Positions 42,002 through 51,002 of a stretch of 64,000 bases of DNA are shown here, one piece after another (within the stretch, counting starts at the first letter, position 1; each line of letters starts with the position of its first letter). Both the position numbers and the translations under genes were made by a program. The stretch is from NCBI RefSeq assembly GCF_002257705.1, contig NZ_LSLK01000137.1, positions 1 through 64,000 of the forward strand, given 5' to 3'. The notes under the pieces were generated by a model. The model made no database searches, was not told the DNA's origin, and saw only the letters and a program-made list of their open reading frames with translations. This DNA is from Sporomusa silvacetica DSM 10669 (GTDB lineage Bacteria > Bacillota > Negativicutes > Sporomusales > Sporomusaceae).

Positions 42002-43156
42002 TTATTCCTCCTGCTCTTTGGGCTTGGTAGTAATGATACGATGCTTAAAAGGCAGTAGTCCTTGCGGCATAAACAACAGACAGGACACAATAATAATGCC
42101 ATAAAACATCAAGCGAAAATCATCAAATGCCCTGAACTTTTCCGGAATTACTGTCAAGATAATCGCACCAAAAACAGCACCGGGAATTGAGTCCAATCCC
42201 CCAAAAATCACCATACTAAGCACTAGTACCGACTGCTGAAAACCAAAATTCTCCGGAGCGATAAAATTAATCATACCTGCGTATACGCCACCTACTATCC
42301 CACCAAAAAAGGCACCAATTGCAAAAGCCAGCAATTTGTATTTCGTCAGATTTAACCCATAGCACTGTGCCGCCAGTTGATCCTCACGCATAGCATTAAG
42401 GCACAACCCAAAAAAGGAATGGCTTAATCTATTCACAAAAAACACGGATAAGGCTAGCAAAACGATAATTACATAATAAAAATTGGCTTGAAAGGGCAAG
42501 CTGGTGAAACCCAAATTCAACGGAGTGCTCAAATCAAAACCAAATAGTTGCGGTGAAGGAATATTAATTAGCCCATTGGTTCCCCCTGTAACGCTTTCAA
42601 AATTCAATAATAATTCTTGCACAATAAGCCCAAAGGCAATAGTGACAAGGGCAAGATAATGACCTTTTACTCGCAAGGCTGGCAGACCAAGCACAATGCC
42701 AAATAAACTAGCTACCACTCCTGCCATAATCAATGCCAGCCAAAAAGACACGCCTACTTTTAATGTTAAGATGCCTACTACATAGGCCCCGATAGCAACA
42801 AAAGCTGCATAACCGAGACATACCAACCCTGCCCGCCCAGTCATCAGATTTAAACCTAATGCCATCATAGCGTACAACATTGCTAAGTTTGTAACTTGAA
42901 GCCAGTACGGATTACCAGCAACGATTAAAGGAAAACTCAAAGCGATAATAATTGCCATTCCAAAAGCCTGACCCATATTTTGACTGAACTCGGACTTTAA
43001 TTGCAGCCAAAAATCCTTTTTATAACGCAGCATGCCTATTGCCAGCATAGAAATAAGAACAGCAACCAGCAACACAAGCAAAGGATCCTCAATCATCACA
43101 AAAGGCAAAAATCCCGCATAACATATAAGTTCTGCCACAAGGATTCTTAGCGACAT
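42002..43156 (-). CDS. branched-chain amino-acid-type ABC transporter permease (LivM)
   Basis: 384 aa, about 8-10 TM helices. LivM hallmarks: GLNLMTGRAGLVCLGYAAFV near 103-122 and GLCLNAMREDQLAAQCYGLN in the cytoplasmic loop. It has an extra N-terminal hydrophobic segment of about 60 residues compared with short LivM forms. ATG 43156 follows AAGGAGGGACGTTT. Confidence 0.9.
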   Translation of the reverse strand: MSLRILVAELICYAGFLPFVMIEDPLLVLLVAVLISMLAIGMLRYKKDFWLQLKSEFSQNMGQAFGMAIIIALSFPLIVAGNPYWLQVTNLAMLYAMMALGLNLMTGRAGLVCLGYAAFVAIGAYVVGILTLKVGVSFWLALIMAGVVASLFGIVLGLPALRVKGHYLALVTIAFGLIVQELLLNFESVTGGTNGLINIPSPQLFGFDLSTPLNLGFTSLPFQANFYYVIIVLLALSVFFVNRLSHSFFGLCLNAMREDQLAAQCYGLNLTKYKLLAFAIGAFFGGIVGGVYAGMINFIAPENFGFQQSVLVLSMVIFGGLDSIPGAVFGAIILTVIPEKFRAFDDFRLMFYGIIIVSCLLFMPQGLLPFKHRIITTKPKEQEE

Positions 43157-43168
43157 AAACGTCCCTCC

Positions 43169-44092
43169 TTAAACCTTTTCATAAGTCCGCTCACCAAAGA
43201 TACCTCCCGGCCTGAAGACTAAGAAAAGAATTACAATAATGAAACTAATGCTTTCTTGAAACCTTGAACCATCAGGGATAAAGGCCACTGCCATGGTCTC
43301 TAAAAAACCTAAAAGCAAACCGCCTGCTACTGCACCATACACATTACCAAGGCCACCAACAACCGCAGCAGCAAACCCTTTGATACCGACGATAAAACCC
43401 ATCGTGAATTTAACAATACCATAAGACATCCCGTTCATCAGCCCGGCAACCGCCCCTAAAGCCGATCCTAAAACAAAAGTAATTAGAAATACTCGATCTA
43501 CCCGTATCCCCATCATCTTTGCTGCTTCCCGGTCCTGTGCCGTAGCCCTGATATATCTGCCAAAAGCCGTTTTTTGAATCAATAGATGCAAACCGGTTAT
43601 TAACAGCGTAGCCAAAACGACTGTCAATACTATGTCAGGTTTTATAAGCACACCGCCGATTGAAAAGCTTTTCAGGGCAATTAATTGAGGAAACGGCTGC
43701 GGATTGCGACCATTAGGGAAAAATAGCATCACCGCTTCCCGCATGACAATCGAGGCACCCAGCGTAATCAAAAGTGTCATGATCTCCGGTGCCGACCGCA
43801 TAGGTTTAATAATTGTCCGCTCCATTACTGCACCAATTAATCCACCGACTACTAAAACGGCTAGTAAAACCAGCACAAACAGTCCAATCGAACCGGGGGC
43901 TACGCCAGCGGAAATAAAGATTCCGCTGGCTGCAAGCGCACCAAAAGCACCCAACATAAATACTTCACCATGAGCAAAGTTAATAACTTCTATTACCCCA
44001 AAAAACAGTGTAAACCCTACGGCCATCAAGGAATACATGACTCCCAGGCTTAGCGCATTGAGTAACTGCTGAATAATAAGCTCCCCAGTCAA
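43169..44092 (-). CDS. branched-chain amino-acid-type ABC transporter permease (LivH)
   Basis: 307 aa, about 8 TM helices. The LivH pattern GVMYSLMAVGFTLFFGVIEV with INFAHGEVFMLGAF, the loop YIRATAQDREAAKMMGIRVD and the C-terminal FRPGGIFGERTYEKV are typical. TTG 44092 follows GGGGGGGATAGCA. Partner of the LivM protein. Confidence 0.9.
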   Translation of the reverse strand: MTGELIIQQLLNALSLGVMYSLMAVGFTLFFGVIEVINFAHGEVFMLGAFGALAASGIFISAGVAPGSIGLFVLVLLAVLVVGGLIGAVMERTIIKPMRSAPEIMTLLITLGASIVMREAVMLFFPNGRNPQPFPQLIALKSFSIGGVLIKPDIVLTVVLATLLITGLHLLIQKTAFGRYIRATAQDREAAKMMGIRVDRVFLITFVLGSALGAVAGLMNGMSYGIVKFTMGFIVGIKGFAAAVVGGLGNVYGAVAGGLLLGFLETMAVAFIPDGSRFQESISFIIVILFLVFRPGGIFGERTYEKV

Positions 44093-44122
44093 TGCTATCC
44101 CCCCCTGTTACACGAAATTACG

Positions 44123-45289
44123 TTATTGCTTTTGAATTTTTTTATCGATAACCTTCATGCCTGAGCGATAGTACGGAACCCATTTTCCGCCTTCGCTGAT
44201 GTAAGTAGTAATAATTTTAAGACGCGTCTGGCCTTTATCATCAAACGTTGTTTCGCCAAGTATACCCTCAAAGCTAGTAATACCACGAATAGCTTCTGCC
44301 ATTTTCACACGATCCGGACCAGCTTTTTCCAATGCTTTAATAATAATATTTGCAGCATCATAGGCAAAAGGCGCATAAGCTTCATGCGGCTCCGCGTATT
44401 TTGCATCTGCATATGCTTTCATAAAGTCTTTTCCACCTGGCAAATCCTCCAACGGTTTTCCTATACCATGGGCTAATGTTCCATCCGCAGCAGGCCCGCC
44501 TATTTTATTGAAGGTCTCCGACAAAATTCCTGAATCGCTCATGAAAATTGCATTCATTTGTAACTCGCCCATTTGACGTTTAATCAGCGCTGCTTCAGTT
44601 GCAACACCACCGAAGAAAACCATGTCCGGATTATTACTCTTAATAATAGTCAACAGAGCAGCAAAGTCTTGCTGTCCTACAGATATGCCATCAAAAGAAA
44701 CGATTTCACCGCCATTATTTTTCACCGAAGCAATGAACTGCTCGGCATTCGTTTTGCCGTAGTCTGTTTTGTCATGGATAACAGCAAACTTCTTTAGGCC
44801 CCAGTCTTTAGTAGCTACATTACCTGCCACTTCATTCTGTACATCGGCTGCCGTAATAACTCGGGTGATTTCCTTAAAGCCACCTTTGGTTATGTCATTA
44901 TGTATCGCCGCTGCAATAACAGTTGGCATTCCGTTTTTGTGAAATACCGGCACTGTAGCCAATGCGGCACCACTGTTAAAATGAGCTACTACTGATATAA
45001 CGCCTGGATCTGCAATAAGTTTATTTGCAGCATTAACAGCCGTGGTAGGATCGCCAGCATCATCCACCGCCACCAATTCAATTTTGTATGGCAGTTTTCC
45101 TGATGCATTAGCTTGTTTAATAGCTAAATCCACCGAGTTTTTCATACCAATACCAATAGCCGCATTACCACCTGTTAATGGGCCCACGAAACCGATTTTT
45201 ACAACTTTAGAATTGCTAGTGCCACAGCCTGTCAACACCCCGGTAATCACAAACATTACCAACATCAGATATACAAAACCTTTTTTCAT
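44123..45289 (-). CDS. ABC transporter substrate-binding lipoprotein (LivK type)
   Basis: 388 aa from ATG 45289 (GGGGAGAGTTAGG before it); the longer frame to 45472 reads through the leader hairpin and is rejected. Lipobox VLTGCGTS at about residue 20. Periplasmic-binding fold type I: KIGFVGPLTGGNAAIGIGMK, VDLAIKQANASGKL, ELVAVDDAGDPTTAVNAANK. Binds the transported amino acid or analogue. First gene of the operon and preceded by a promoter-hairpin leader. Confidence 0.9.
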   Translation of the reverse strand: MKKGFVYLMLVMFVITGVLTGCGTSNSKVVKIGFVGPLTGGNAAIGIGMKNSVDLAIKQANASGKLPYKIELVAVDDAGDPTTAVNAANKLIADPGVISVVAHFNSGAALATVPVFHKNGMPTVIAAAIHNDITKGGFKEITRVITAADVQNEVAGNVATKDWGLKKFAVIHDKTDYGKTNAEQFIASVKNNGGEIVSFDGISVGQQDFAALLTIIKSNNPDMVFFGGVATEAALIKRQMGELQMNAIFMSDSGILSETFNKIGGPAADGTLAHGIGKPLEDLPGGKDFMKAYADAKYAEPHEAYAPFAYDAANIIIKALEKAGPDRVKMAEAIRGITSFEGILGETTFDDKGQTRLKIITTYISEGGKWVPYYRSGMKVIDKKIQKQ

Positions 45290-45323
45290 CCTAACTCTCC
45301 CCTTTTGTAATGAATAGTATTTA

Positions 45324-45373
45324 TAAAAAAAAGAAACATCTAGGTATGTAAACTTTACATACCTAGATGTTTC
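45324..45373 (-). terminator. perfect terminator hairpin in the liv leader (attenuator candidate)
   Basis: 20-bp perfect arms (45333-45352 and 45354-45373: GAAACATCTAGGTATGTAAA and its complement) around a single base. On the minus strand they are followed by TTTTTTTTATAAA. It lies between the predicted liv promoter and livK, 35 bp before the start codon. Confidence 0.8.
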
Positions 45374-45404
45374 CTCTTCGAAACACAAATTTAAAACTAT
45401 CACT

Positions 45405-45433
45405 ATTATAAACACAAATCGACAAACAAGCAA
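45405..45433 (-). promoter_or_regulatory. promoter of the liv operon
   Basis: Minus-strand TTGCTT (45433-45428), a 17-bp spacer and TATAAT (45410-45405). Predicted start near 45398, 25 nt before the hairpin. Confidence 0.5.
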
Positions 45434-45555
45434 ACCAACTATTCCCTTTTTCGGTGAAAATATATTTACCACACGTGAGCACTAGCACTGTTCCTTTGCT
45501 CCCTCGCTTAACCTATCTTACTCTGACACTTATTTCATATAAATCAGCAATTATT

Positions 45556-46503
45556 CTACCAAGCACTTATCCAAACAAACAACACAGGAAGTTCGACACC
45601 GATAAAAACTGCTGTAGTCAAAACAAAAGCAGCTGTAGCAATATTAACGTTTAGTTTATGAATTTGTGCTGCTATCACCGTGTTTATCGCGGTAGGCATC
45701 GCTGCAAGAATAACAATCGTATTTAAAATAATTTCATCTGTAATCAATATGCTTGATACCATATAGGCAGCTAATGGGGTCAAAATAAATTTAATAGGAA
45801 TTAAATCGATCAGCTCTGCATAGCATTCGCGCATACCAGCAGTATCAATAGCATAGCCAATAGGTAGTAAGGCTGTCCATGCTCCGATATGCACTAAGGG
45901 GTCGACCGCTAGCCCTGCAAAGCCGGGACGGATGGTACCTGTTATGTTCAGAATTATGCCGAGCGCCATCCCCACAACCGGAAGCTGATTCCGGTTAATA
46001 AACATCTTTACTAAGGATTGCTTACTAAAGCCGGTGCCGACACTTTTTTGATAGTAATATTGCGCCAGCGGAAAGCAGAACATGAACATCACAACACTTT
46101 GCAGCATTACTATCATTTGGGCGTAGGCAAACCCACTTTCACCATACAATATATATGCACATAAGCCGCCTAGCGTGGTAGTATTAGACAATATCGCACT
46201 AAGAATATAGCTGCCTTTGTCGAGTTCACTTTGGAATTTGTTTTTCACACGCAAGTAAGCCGCTATCCCCGGGATAACGCACAGCAATATACCAATAGCC
46301 GGCAACCAAATTAATGAGTAATCCAAAGGTAGTACCCATAAAGTTAGTATAGACAAAACCGGAGATATTCCGCATATATTTAACACTACCAGTCGCTGGA
46401 AGAACTCTTTATCAAGCCTTGATTGAGAACGACATAAATATCCTATAGTAAGCGGCAAGATCAAATCAACAAATAAGTATAATAACTTAGTAAGTATATC
46501 CAA
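45556..46503 (-). CDS. AEC-family (auxin efflux carrier-like) transporter
   Basis: 315 aa, about 10 TM helices in two inverted halves. Family segments: LILPLTIGYLCRS at the start, ILSNTTTLGGLCAYILYGES with a conserved Asn, and NRNQLPVVGMALGIILN in the middle. Members move organic acids or amino-acid-like anions. TTG 46503 chosen; the only ribosome site (GGGAG) fits imperfectly, and TTG 46512 is closer to it. Monocistronic. Confidence 0.82.
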   Translation of the reverse strand: MDILTKLLYLFVDLILPLTIGYLCRSQSRLDKEFFQRLVVLNICGISPVLSILTLWVLPLDYSLIWLPAIGILLCVIPGIAAYLRVKNKFQSELDKGSYILSAILSNTTTLGGLCAYILYGESGFAYAQMIVMLQSVVMFMFCFPLAQYYYQKSVGTGFSKQSLVKMFINRNQLPVVGMALGIILNITGTIRPGFAGLAVDPLVHIGAWTALLPIGYAIDTAGMRECYAELIDLIPIKFILTPLAAYMVSSILITDEIILNTIVILAAMPTAINTVIAAQIHKLNVNIATAAFVLTTAVFIGVELPVLFVWISAW

Positions 46504-46629
46504 GATAACCAACTACTCCCTAAACCATATTTTCTATCATATTTTTCATTATATCATCGCTAGTCAATCCAACAATATTTCTTTTTTCAACCCAAATTAG
46601 TAAAAGGTATTTTTCTATTGAACAAACAT

Positions 46630-46687
46630 AAACCTGGCTCTTTGCTGTAATAATGTATTGCACATTATACAGCAAAGAACCAGGTTT
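46630..46687 (-). terminator. terminator of the outer-membrane protein gene
   Basis: AAACCTGGCTCTTTGCTGTA pairs with TACAGCAAAGAACCAGGTTT with one mismatch, inner loop 18 nt, about 110 bp behind the stop. The gap between this and the AEC gene holds no gene. Confidence 0.65.
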
Positions 46688-46796
46688 TCTGATGCAAATA
46701 ATCGCCTATTCTCTACGAGACCCAGCAATATATCTGAGACTTTGAATCCTAAAGCGCAGGAATACGCATGGGAATTATGCACTGCACCGCGTTTGG

Positions 46797-47291
46797 TTAA
46801 AATTTAAAGGTTGCACCAACTTCAACTTGATCTTTATCATTGCCTTCATCAGGCATAAAATTGGTATATGTAACATTGAGATCAACATTGGTAGCTAATT
46901 GAATACCAGCACCTACCTGTACTTCCTTAAATTCATCGCCGGCAATAAACGCAGCAGATCCATCGATTTTCGGCGCTAATGCCCCCTGCAGACCTAACCC
47001 CAGATACATCTCTGAATCATGATAATCAAAATTCCGATTGCCGACTATACCCCGGACATTCTGGGAAAACTGATACTGCCCGTATACGTCTTTCATATCA
47101 CCATAGTAATCACGGTCGCTGGCTTGATACCCAAGCGTAAAGCGGTCACCAAACTTATGTTCAATATAAACCGTGTCACCAGTTGCGCCAACCGCCGTTT
47201 GTTCGTTAGCCAGGTTATTGAGTGGAGCAGCAAAACTTGTGCCTGTACTCAAAACAAGGAACGACCCTAAAATAAGTAAACTCTTTTTCAT
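46797..47291 (-). CDS. small outer-membrane beta-barrel protein
   Basis: 164 aa. Signal peptide (MKKSLLILGSFLVLSTGTSF, cleavage near AAP). The mature part is alternating amphipathic strands (DRFTLGYQASDRDY, MYLGLGLQGALAP, VQVGAGIQLATNVDLNVTYT), ending in Lys-Phe, the aromatic C-terminus used for outer-membrane insertion. It resembles YfaZ-type small barrels. Direct evidence for a diderm envelope. The promoter area carries AGGTAAA repeats. Confidence 0.78.
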   Translation of the reverse strand: MKKSLLILGSFLVLSTGTSFAAPLNNLANEQTAVGATGDTVYIEHKFGDRFTLGYQASDRDYYGDMKDVYGQYQFSQNVRGIVGNRNFDYHDSEMYLGLGLQGALAPKIDGSAAFIAGDEFKEVQVGAGIQLATNVDLNVTYTNFMPDEGNDKDQVEVGATFKF

Positions 47292-47347
47292 CGAAAACCC
47301 TCCATCACATTGTAATAGTTCTACGTTCTCACTTTGATAAAACTTTT

Positions 47348-47382
47348 AGGTAAAGTAATTTACCTGTGTAATTATTTACCTA
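47348..47382. promoter_or_regulatory. repeated AGGTAAA operator candidate
   Basis: AGGTAAAGTAATTTACCT is an 18-bp palindrome, followed 10 bp on by another TTTACCT half-site. The three half-sites lie 57-91 bp upstream of the outer-membrane protein gene. Confidence 0.5.
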
Positions 47383-47542
47383 GGATGAATATACCACACA
47401 ATTTTTAGAGTTTCTTTAGAATTTGTTTAGAATTTGCGTAGTTATCTAATATTGGAATAAACTCAGTAGAATCTGGTCTCAGCGTACTGCCTTGAAAAGG
47501 CGGCAACTGCTCACTGGTGATGGCGCAGAATAAAAGTCCCCC

Positions 47543-49522
47543 CTAAACCTTGAACTTACTAACAGCTTCCCTTAGTTCCATGGCCAATTTGGCTAAAACC
47601 TGACTTGAAGATGCGATTTCTTCCATAGATGCCGATTGTTCCTCGGTTGCGGCCGACACTGTTTGGGCTTCGCCTGCTGCCTTTTTACTCAGATCATTAA
47701 TCCGTTTTACCGCCCCGACAATTTGCTCACTGTCACTAGCCATCTGCTCAATGGCCGAGGATATTTCACTTACCTGATCTGATACGTGGGTTACCAGAGT
47801 AGTTATCTCCTGAAAGGCTTGTCCAGAAGCGTTGACTACTTCGGCTCCCAGCTTCACTTCTCTAGTTCCGGAGTCCATAGCGATTACAGCTTTGTTGGTA
47901 TCACCTTGAATTTCACTAATTAATATGGCAATTTTCTTGGCCGCTTCCTGAGACTGCTCCGCCAATTTACGGACTTCCTCTGCCACGACAGCAAAACCTC
48001 GTCCCTGTTCACCCGCCCGCGCTGCTTCAATGGCAGCATTAAGTGCTAGCAGATTGGTCTGTCCGGCAATACCAGAGATAGTATCTACGATCTGGCCTAT
48101 TTCCTTAGAGCGTTCGCCCAAATTAGCTACAACACCAGCAGAACTAAGAACAGTCTGTTCAATACTGGCCATTTGACTTACCGCTTTATCGACAGATTTG
48201 TTGCCTGCATTGGCCTTAGTCGCAGCCTGCGCCGATTGCGCCGCTACTTCACTAATATTCGCGGCAATCTGCTGGATACTGGCCGACATTTGTTGTACCA
48301 CAGCCGAAGTATCATTGGCTACAGTCAACTGCTCATCCATACCTTTAGATACATCGGAAATAGAACCTGCCACCTGATTCGCGGCTTGAGTTGACTGGTC
48401 AGCACTGGCGGTCATTTCCTCGGCCGATGCCGCTACCTGCTCTGACGATGTGCTGATCTTACTTACAAGAGTGCGCAAATTGCCTACCATTGTTTCAAAG
48501 GCCCGTGCTAAACGCCCCAGTTCATCCTGTGAGGTTACATCAATATGAGTTATGCTGAGATCGCCGCTAGCAACCCGGCCTGCCACTCCTTCCAGCAGTT
48601 GTAAGGGTTTCGTGATACGAACTGCTGTCAATAAGATCACAAAAATGGCTAAAATAAGTACCACAACAATTGTAATTAGTGAAGTCCACGCAAAGGTTGT
48701 CAATTGCGCCCTGGCTTCAGCAACAGGAACACTTGTTCCAATAGCCCAGGAAGTTCCAATAATCGGCGCGTACGCCAAGTACTTTTCTTCACCCAAATAG
48801 TTGTAACTGGAAAGCCCCTTTTCACCGTTTATCATCTTCTCAACAGCTGCTTTTAGTGCGAGAGCTGCATTCGGATCGTTGGTAAGAGCATTGCTTTTGT
48901 TCACCACTAATTCTTTATTAGGATGAATGATTACCGTGCCATCTTTCCGCAAAACATACGCATACCCGGTTTGGGCCACTTTTATACCAAGAATGCGTTT
49001 TTCTACTTCATCAATACTGATCGATCCTGCTAGTATCCCAACAATGCGCCCCTCAGCCTTGATTGGGGTAGCAATAACCATGACAAGCTTACCACTAACC
49101 GGGGATAGTATCGGATCTGTGATGAACGTGTTCCCCGCAATTGCACTTGAAAAATAGGGTCGGTTCGTTGAGTTTCCGGCTACGCCGTGAGTATCAAGAT
49201 AGTTACCTTGAGCATCAGTCCAAAAAATATTTTCATAAAGCTTGTTATTGTTTAGCTCTGAGATAATATAAGACACCATGGCTTCACGATTACCGCTGGT
49301 CATAATCGGTGACCGTGAGATTGCCTCCAATTCTTTCTTATGTCCCGCAATCCACAAACCGACTGCTTCGCCGTTGGTTTGTGCCACGAGGGCAAGTTCA
49401 TTTTCAACATCCTGTGTTAACATTTTTTGTGATTGCCAATAGTTTAGTCCTGCCAGCACACCCAGCGCAACCACAAATAAAGTTATTACTATTACCGCAA
49501 GTTTTGCTCTTATAGTTTTCAC
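47543..49522 (-). CDS. methyl-accepting chemotaxis protein with Cache sensor
   Basis: 659 aa from GTG 49522 (GGAGGATGCTTG before it). TM1 at about 8-28, an extracytoplasmic double-Cache sensor domain at about 35-275 (NRPYFSSAIAGNTFITDPI, KVAQTGYAYVLRKDGTVIIH), TM2 at about 280-305, then a HAMP domain. The cytoplasmic signalling helix hairpin has the tip GQTNLLALNAAIEAARAGE and EEVRKLAEQS. dCache receptors commonly bind amino acids or carboxylates. No chemotaxis genes adjoin it. Confidence 0.92.
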   Translation of the reverse strand: MKTIRAKLAVIVITLFVVALGVLAGLNYWQSQKMLTQDVENELALVAQTNGEAVGLWIAGHKKELEAISRSPIMTSGNREAMVSYIISELNNNKLYENIFWTDAQGNYLDTHGVAGNSTNRPYFSSAIAGNTFITDPILSPVSGKLVMVIATPIKAEGRIVGILAGSISIDEVEKRILGIKVAQTGYAYVLRKDGTVIIHPNKELVVNKSNALTNDPNAALALKAAVEKMINGEKGLSSYNYLGEEKYLAYAPIIGTSWAIGTSVPVAEARAQLTTFAWTSLITIVVVLILAIFVILLTAVRITKPLQLLEGVAGRVASGDLSITHIDVTSQDELGRLARAFETMVGNLRTLVSKISTSSEQVAASAEEMTASADQSTQAANQVAGSISDVSKGMDEQLTVANDTSAVVQQMSASIQQIAANISEVAAQSAQAATKANAGNKSVDKAVSQMASIEQTVLSSAGVVANLGERSKEIGQIVDTISGIAGQTNLLALNAAIEAARAGEQGRGFAVVAEEVRKLAEQSQEAAKKIAILISEIQGDTNKAVIAMDSGTREVKLGAEVVNASGQAFQEITTLVTHVSDQVSEISSAIEQMASDSEQIVGAVKRINDLSKKAAGEAQTVSAATEEQSASMEEIASSSQVLAKLAMELREAVSKFKV

Positions 49523-49673
49523 CAAGCATCCTCCTTTATGTGATTTGGCATTGCTTCTATATCATTACTTATAGTATACTTTCGATTTATATATTAAAAA
49601 TTTGTAATCAGGCAATCATCGGCGTTAACGGTCTTTAGACCCATAGTTTTATGTCCTTACCCCTCGACAAGGC

Positions 49674-49706
49674 AAAAAAGGCAACCCCGACAGACAAGTC
49701 GGGGTT
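49674..49706 (-). terminator. terminator of the UroD-family gene
   Basis: Perfect 9-bp stem AACCCCGAC / GTCGGGGTT, followed on the minus strand by GCCTTTTTT. Confidence 0.85.
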
Positions 49707-49754
49707 CCTAAGTAGCCTAGTGGTTAAGTTGATTTGCTCTGTTTTTTTTACGTA

Positions 49755-50861
49755 TTATTTACCGGTAGCGGCAGCAACCATAGCCTTAACATTTTCAAAT
49801 TTTGCATTTGGCGGTATCGTACAACCGGAAGCAAGAATAAATCCTTTTCCCATATCCTTAATCAATTTGGTGGAATAATTATATACGTCGTCAGGAGTAC
49901 CAAGTGCTAACATAGCAGCTGGTACATCTCCTTTAATACACATGTGGTCGCCAAGAACCTCTCTCACTTTATAGATGTTGGTAGCGCCATCGCACTCAAA
50001 GATGCATTTTTGTTTAGGTAAGGTTTTGAAAAATTCCAAATCGCGTTCCCAGTTACCGTCAATGTGAAGGTCTGCTACCGCACCTTCTTCAATAATTGCC
50101 TCAGCAGCTGCCTTTAGATACTTCCAGACAAAGCGTTGCCAGATTTTCGGAGAAAAGAATTCACTAGCTCCCCGAGCCGGTGACATAAAGACAACTAAAG
50201 GTTTAATGACTCGTATTTGCTGACGTAACTCTGCTAAATTTTCTTCAAGAATAACATCTAAAACAGCCTCAACCTTATCAGGCATTTTAAACATATCTTT
50301 CATGAATTTGGGAAATGATCGCCCGCCGCCCAAAAATTCATTAACTGTGGAGGATGCTTTGGGGGAATATACCAGATAGCCGGCATCCTCAAAATTTTTG
50401 ATAAATTGCGGGACATCTGCCAATTGGGCACGGATCGAATCAAGATCAAAGCCAACTCGATTTTTCAAATAATCCTCGCTAAAAGCTTTCCAGCCTTTAT
50501 TCAGAATGGTATCATAATCTTCCACTGTCATCAATTCCTGCTCATCAAGCTGCCACGGAGTATCATCAGGAAGCTCACGCCCAGGTAATTTAACTTTTGA
50601 ATAAAAAATTAACGGAAAAATTGTGGCTGTCGCATAAGTGCTACCTGTTCCATCCACATCCCCTAAATCTTTAAATGATGATAAAATTGCTTGATGGGAG
50701 GCTTTCATGTTTGAGACAAATTCTGATAGCTTCATGCCTACATGCCTAGCAAAAACGGCATCTCCCGAAAGTATAACCGGTGCACGATCGGTTTTTTCAA
50801 AGGCAATCGTTTTTTTCAATCTTTCAGTACGTTCCGCAAGTAATTGTTGTGCTGTTTTCAT
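49755..50861 (-). CDS. uroporphyrinogen decarboxylase-family protein, likely methyltransferase
   Basis: 368 aa with the UroD/MtaA/CmuA barrel pattern: a RLKKTIAFEKTDRAPVIL-type start, AVADLHIDGNWERDLEFF, and FECDGATNIYKVREVLGDHM and MCIKGDVPAAMLALGTPDDV near the end. In acetogens such proteins are usually methyl donors or acceptors with corrinoid proteins (for example in O-demethylation), not haem enzymes. The substrate is unknown. ATG 50861 follows GTGAGGAGTAGATTATA. It lies behind an OFA-type MFS gene under sigma-54 control, possibly the same regulon. Confidence 0.8.
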   Translation of the reverse strand: MKTAQQLLAERTERLKKTIAFEKTDRAPVILSGDAVFARHVGMKLSEFVSNMKASHQAILSSFKDLGDVDGTGSTYATATIFPLIFYSKVKLPGRELPDDTPWQLDEQELMTVEDYDTILNKGWKAFSEDYLKNRVGFDLDSIRAQLADVPQFIKNFEDAGYLVYSPKASSTVNEFLGGGRSFPKFMKDMFKMPDKVEAVLDVILEENLAELRQQIRVIKPLVVFMSPARGASEFFSPKIWQRFVWKYLKAAAEAIIEEGAVADLHIDGNWERDLEFFKTLPKQKCIFECDGATNIYKVREVLGDHMCIKGDVPAAMLALGTPDDVYNYSTKLIKDMGKGFILASGCTIPPNAKFENVKAMVAAATGK

Positions 50862-51002
50862 TATAATCTACTCCTCACTTATCCAAAATTATATTTTCAT
50901 ATTTTTACGGTACCATACGACCGAACACCAACGTACACGTTCCCGTTAGAGCGAACCTTTGACACCCTGATAGTTTAGCTTTTACTATTACGTTCCGTAT
51001 TT

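Noticed and set aside
45290..45472. N-terminal extension of the LivK-type protein
   Set aside because: It would translate the leader hairpin; the lipoprotein signal begins at 45289 directly behind GGGGAGAG.
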